DNA from: Leucobacter sp. UBA1945
GTDB taxonomy: Bacteria > Actinomycetota > Actinomycetes > Actinomycetales > Microbacteriaceae
Length of the DNA stretch: 16,857 nt
Direction of reading: 5' to 3'
NCBI GenBank assembly: GCA_002336855.1
Contig: DDEV01000108.1
Span: 1-16,857 of the forward strand
The notes below the pieces were generated by a model. That model saw nothing but the letters and a program-made list of their open reading frames with translations, made no database searches and was not told the DNA's origin. Positions 14,238 through 16,857 of this stretch are shown here, in pieces (positions within the stretch are counted from its first letter, which is position 1; each line of letters starts with the position of its first letter). The translations under genes and the position numbers were made by a program.

Positions 14238-16841
14238 ATGGCTTCATCGTCTTCCAACTCGGGTGCCCGCGGCGGCAACGTACGCACTGCCAAGCCCCGC
14301 ACCCCCAGTGGCGCAATCGGCGGCTTTCTCGGCGCCATCATCATGAGCGTCGTTGCAGGCGTGCTCGTCACCGTCGCGGTCACGCCTGTTGTGGCTATCA
14401 GCGGCTACGCCGCGAACTCGGCCATCAGCGTCTTCGAGAACTTGCCAGGCCATCTCGACCCGGGCCAGCTCGCGCAGCCATCAACGATTCTTGCGAAGAA
14501 CTCCGCCGGCGAAGATGTGAAGCTCGCCGACTTCTTCGCGCAGAACCGTGAGATGGTCGGCTGGGACGCGATCTCGCAGTATGTGAAGGACGCAGCGGTT
14601 TCGACAGAGGATCCGCGTTTCTACACGCACAACGGTGTCGACGTGCTCGGCCTCGGCCGCGCAGTGCTCGGCCAACTGAAGGGCAGCGATGCGGGCGGCG
14701 CCTCCACCATCACGATGCAGTACGTTCGCAACGTGCTGGTGCAGCGCGCCGAGGCGATTATCGACGAGGATGAGCGCGAGAAGGCGTATGACGAGGCCAT
14801 GGCTCAGACCACTGAGCGCAAGCTGCAAGAGATTCGTTATGCGGTCAGCATCGAGAAGAAGTACTCGAAAGACGAGATTCTGCTCGGCTACCTCAACATC
14901 GCGCTCTTCGGCCGCAACATCTATGGCATCGAATCGGCCGCGCAGTCGTACTACGGCAAGCCGGCGAAAGACCTCACCCTCGGTGAGGCTGCCAGCCTTA
15001 TCGCCATCGTGCAGTTTCCGTCAGACCTGAACCTCAGCACCGACGAGAACATTCCAGATAATCAGGTACGCCGCGACTACGTGCTGAAGCGCATGCTCGA
15101 CGCGAAGCGTATTACGCAGCAGCAGTACGACGAGGCTGTCGCCACCGACGTTGTGCCGAATCGCACCTACCGCGAGTCGGGCTGTTCGGTCGCAGAGACC
15201 AACTACGGCCTTGGCCACTTCTGCGACTACGTGCAGCGCTACATCGAGCTCGACCCGGCGTTTGGCAACACCCCTGAAGAGCGCCACTTCAACTTCTTGC
15301 GCGGCGGCTACCAGATTCAGACGACGATCAACCTCGACATGCAGGCTGAGACCCTCGCAGCGATCCGCGGCAACATTCCGCAGACCATGGATGGCATCGA
15401 CATCGGCGCCGCCGCTTCGAGCGTGCAGGCCGGTACCGGGCGCGTGCTCATGATGGCGCAGAACAGGCCGTTCAGCGCCGATCCAGACGTGCTCGCCGCC
15501 AACCCCGGCTATACGAGCATCAACTACAACACCGACTACGAATACGGTGGTTCGAGCGGCTTCCAGGTCGGCTCGACCATGAAGGTGTTCACGCTTGCCG
15601 AGTGGATTCGAGCCGGCAACTCTGTGAACGACAGCGTGAACGGCAACGGTCGCACCGTGAGCCTCAACTCGTTCAGGGCGAGCTGCCTCGGCGGCGTTTA
15701 CGGCGGTGGCAACTACACGTTCAAGAACGATGCCGGTGAGGCACCTGGCAACACCACTGTCATGAACGGCACCGCGCAGTCACTCAACGGTGTGTTCGTC
15801 TCGATGCAGCAGAAGCTCGACCTCTGCGACACGGTAAAGCTCGCCGAGAGCCTCGGCGTGCACCGCGCAATCGAGATGCCCGAAGACAGTGGCACCTCGA
15901 ACGCGGGCACGCGCAATCTCACCATCGTGCCGTCGCTCGCATTCGCGGGCACCGACGAGATCGCGCCCCTGACCATGGCGGCTGCCAACGCTGCCTTCGC
16001 CGCGAACGGCGTCTTCTGCACCCCGGTTCCGATCGACGCGATCACCGACGCCGAGGGCAAAGAGGTGAACTTCACGAAGAGCAAGTGCGGCGAGGCGCTC
16101 TCGCCCGATGTCGCGGCGGGCGTGCTCTACGCGCTGCAGGGCGTGGTGCGCAACGGCACCATGTCGCACTCGCGCTCGAACTACGGCGTTCCGCACTTCG
16201 GCAAGTCGGGCACCACCGACAGTGCCGTTGATCGCTGGAACACCGGCGGCAGCAGCACTGTCGCGACCGCGGTCTGGACCGGCAACGTCGTGGGCAAGGT
16301 CTCGCTGAACAGTACGGGCCTTGGTCGCCCCGAGCGCGCAATCTATAACGCCGCGATGGACGCGGCCGACCGCATCTACGGCGGCACGGAGTTCCCCGAT
16401 CCGCCGCGCACCGCGACCGAGCGGGTGATGGTCGGTGTTCCCGATGTCACCGGCAAGTCGTACGCCGAGGCAGAGCAGATTCTGACTGCGGCCGGATTCG
16501 GTGTGGTGAACGGTGGCGAGGTCGACTCGAACGTCGCTGCAGGTCTCGTGGCGAGCACGAACCCCACCGGAGAAGCGGGTCGCGGCTCTGACGTCACCGT
16601 CTACGTCAGCAACGGCGCATTGAAGGTGATTCCGAGCGGACTTGTGGGGCAGAAGGCCAGCGACGCACAGGCGTCACTCGTGAGCGCCGGGTTCACCAAC
16701 GTTGACGTTGCGTGTTCGCCCCCTGCACCTGGGAGCCCGCCGCCCAACATCAACAACCGCAACGTTGAGAGCGTCAACCCCGGTGAGGGCCAGGCTGCGA
16801 ATCCCGCAAACCAAGTCACTCTGTACGTCAAGTGTTCATAA
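14238..16841 (+). CDS. ponA2: Class A penicillin-binding protein with PASTA domains
   Basis: A bifunctional peptidoglycan glycosyltransferase/transpeptidase of 867 residues. A polar N-terminus and one membrane helix (about 25-55) anchor it. The glycosyltransferase domain has catalytic Glu124 in STEDPRFYTHNGVD, GGASTITMQYVRN (153-165), RKLQEIRYAVSIEKKYSKDE and the LNIALFGRNIYGIESAAQSYYGK block. The transpeptidase domain has Ser446 in GSTMK, S515-L-N and K656-S-G-T. Two PASTA units follow: one from about residue 734 (VPDVTGKSYAEAEQIL), and a second from about 803 with a Pro/Asn-rich insert. The start at ATG 14238 rejects 96 upstream residues that are antisense to DUF4177. The ponA2 symbol rests on the PASTA layout and on the neighbouring Rid and DUF4177 genes, as in Rv3682 of M. 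tuberculosis; orthology was not tested. The stop is TAA at 16839-16841, and the last 16 bases show nothing. Confidence 0.93.
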   Translation: MASSSSNSGARGGNVRTAKPRTPSGAIGGFLGAIIMSVVAGVLVTVAVTPVVAISGYAANSAISVFENLPGHLDPGQLAQPSTILAKNSAGEDVKLADFFAQNREMVGWDAISQYVKDAAVSTEDPRFYTHNGVDVLGLGRAVLGQLKGSDAGGASTITMQYVRNVLVQRAEAIIDEDEREKAYDEAMAQTTERKLQEIRYAVSIEKKYSKDEILLGYLNIALFGRNIYGIESAAQSYYGKPAKDLTLGEAASLIAIVQFPSDLNLSTDENIPDNQVRRDYVLKRMLDAKRITQQQYDEAVATDVVPNRTYRESGCSVAETNYGLGHFCDYVQRYIELDPAFGNTPEERHFNFLRGGYQIQTTINLDMQAETLAAIRGNIPQTMDGIDIGAAASSVQAGTGRVLMMAQNRPFSADPDVLAANPGYTSINYNTDYEYGGSSGFQVGSTMKVFTLAEWIRAGNSVNDSVNGNGRTVSLNSFRASCLGGVYGGGNYTFKNDAGEAPGNTTVMNGTAQSLNGVFVSMQQKLDLCDTVKLAESLGVHRAIEMPEDSGTSNAGTRNLTIVPSLAFAGTDEIAPLTMAAANAAFAANGVFCTPVPIDAITDAEGKEVNFTKSKCGEALSPDVAAGVLYALQGVVRNGTMSHSRSNYGVPHFGKSGTTDSAVDRWNTGGSSTVATAVWTGNVVGKVSLNSTGLGRPERAIYNAAMDAADRIYGGTEFPDPPRTATERVMVGVPDVTGKSYAEAEQILTAAGFGVVNGGEVDSNVAAGLVASTNPTGEAGRGSDVTVYVSNGALKVIPSGLVGQKASDAQASLVSAGFTNVDVACSPPAPGSPPPNINNRNVESVNPGEGQAANPANQVTLYVKCS

Positions 16842-16857
16842 GAAGCAGGACCGGCCT

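Overview
The window is high-GC DNA from an actinobacterium. Product similarity, codon use and gene order suggest a Microbacteriaceae member close to Leucobacter; this is inference, since no taxonomic marker gene is present. No tRNA, rRNA, CRISPR array, insertion sequence or phage gene was seen, and no stretch over 300 bases lacks a gene. It reads as core chromosome, with one accessory-type pilus locus and one riboswitch-controlled transporter.

Left part (1-3846). A six-helix membrane protein cut by the window edge is divergent from purL (purine synthesis, probably leaderless mRNA). A strong terminator follows purL. After it comes a short leader that matches a guanidine-III (ykkC-III) riboswitch, then a one-gene SMR guanidinium exporter (gdx).

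Middle part (3886-11136, all on the minus strand). A Tad/Flp-type pilus locus is laid out as tadA - fused tadB/tadC, a gap with its own promoter, then Flp-like pilin - TadE-like - Rv3654c-like protein. The genes within each block overlap by about 4 bp (GTGA, TTGA and ATGA junctions). topA - tmk - small membrane protein then form a second compact operon. The two pilus promoter regions share a two-part element about 43-44 bp long that is found nowhere else in the window.

Right part (11389-16841). acs (acetyl-CoA synthetase) ends at a perfect 18-bp hairpin terminator. This faces a minus-strand pair, a DUF4177 protein and a Rid-family protein. That pair is divergent from a class A penicillin-binding protein with PASTA domains (ponA2-like, probably leaderless). 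A perfect 13-bp inverted repeat sits between the divergent genes.

From memory, the order topA - tad genes - acs - Rid/DUF4177 - ponA2 is a condensed form of the Mycobacterium tuberculosis Rv3646c-Rv3682 region, so the block looks ancestral in Actinobacteria. The most interesting items are the guanidine-III riboswitch with a visible ribosome-site switch, the duplicated pilus promoter element, and a 17-codon ORF that exactly bridges two pilus genes.
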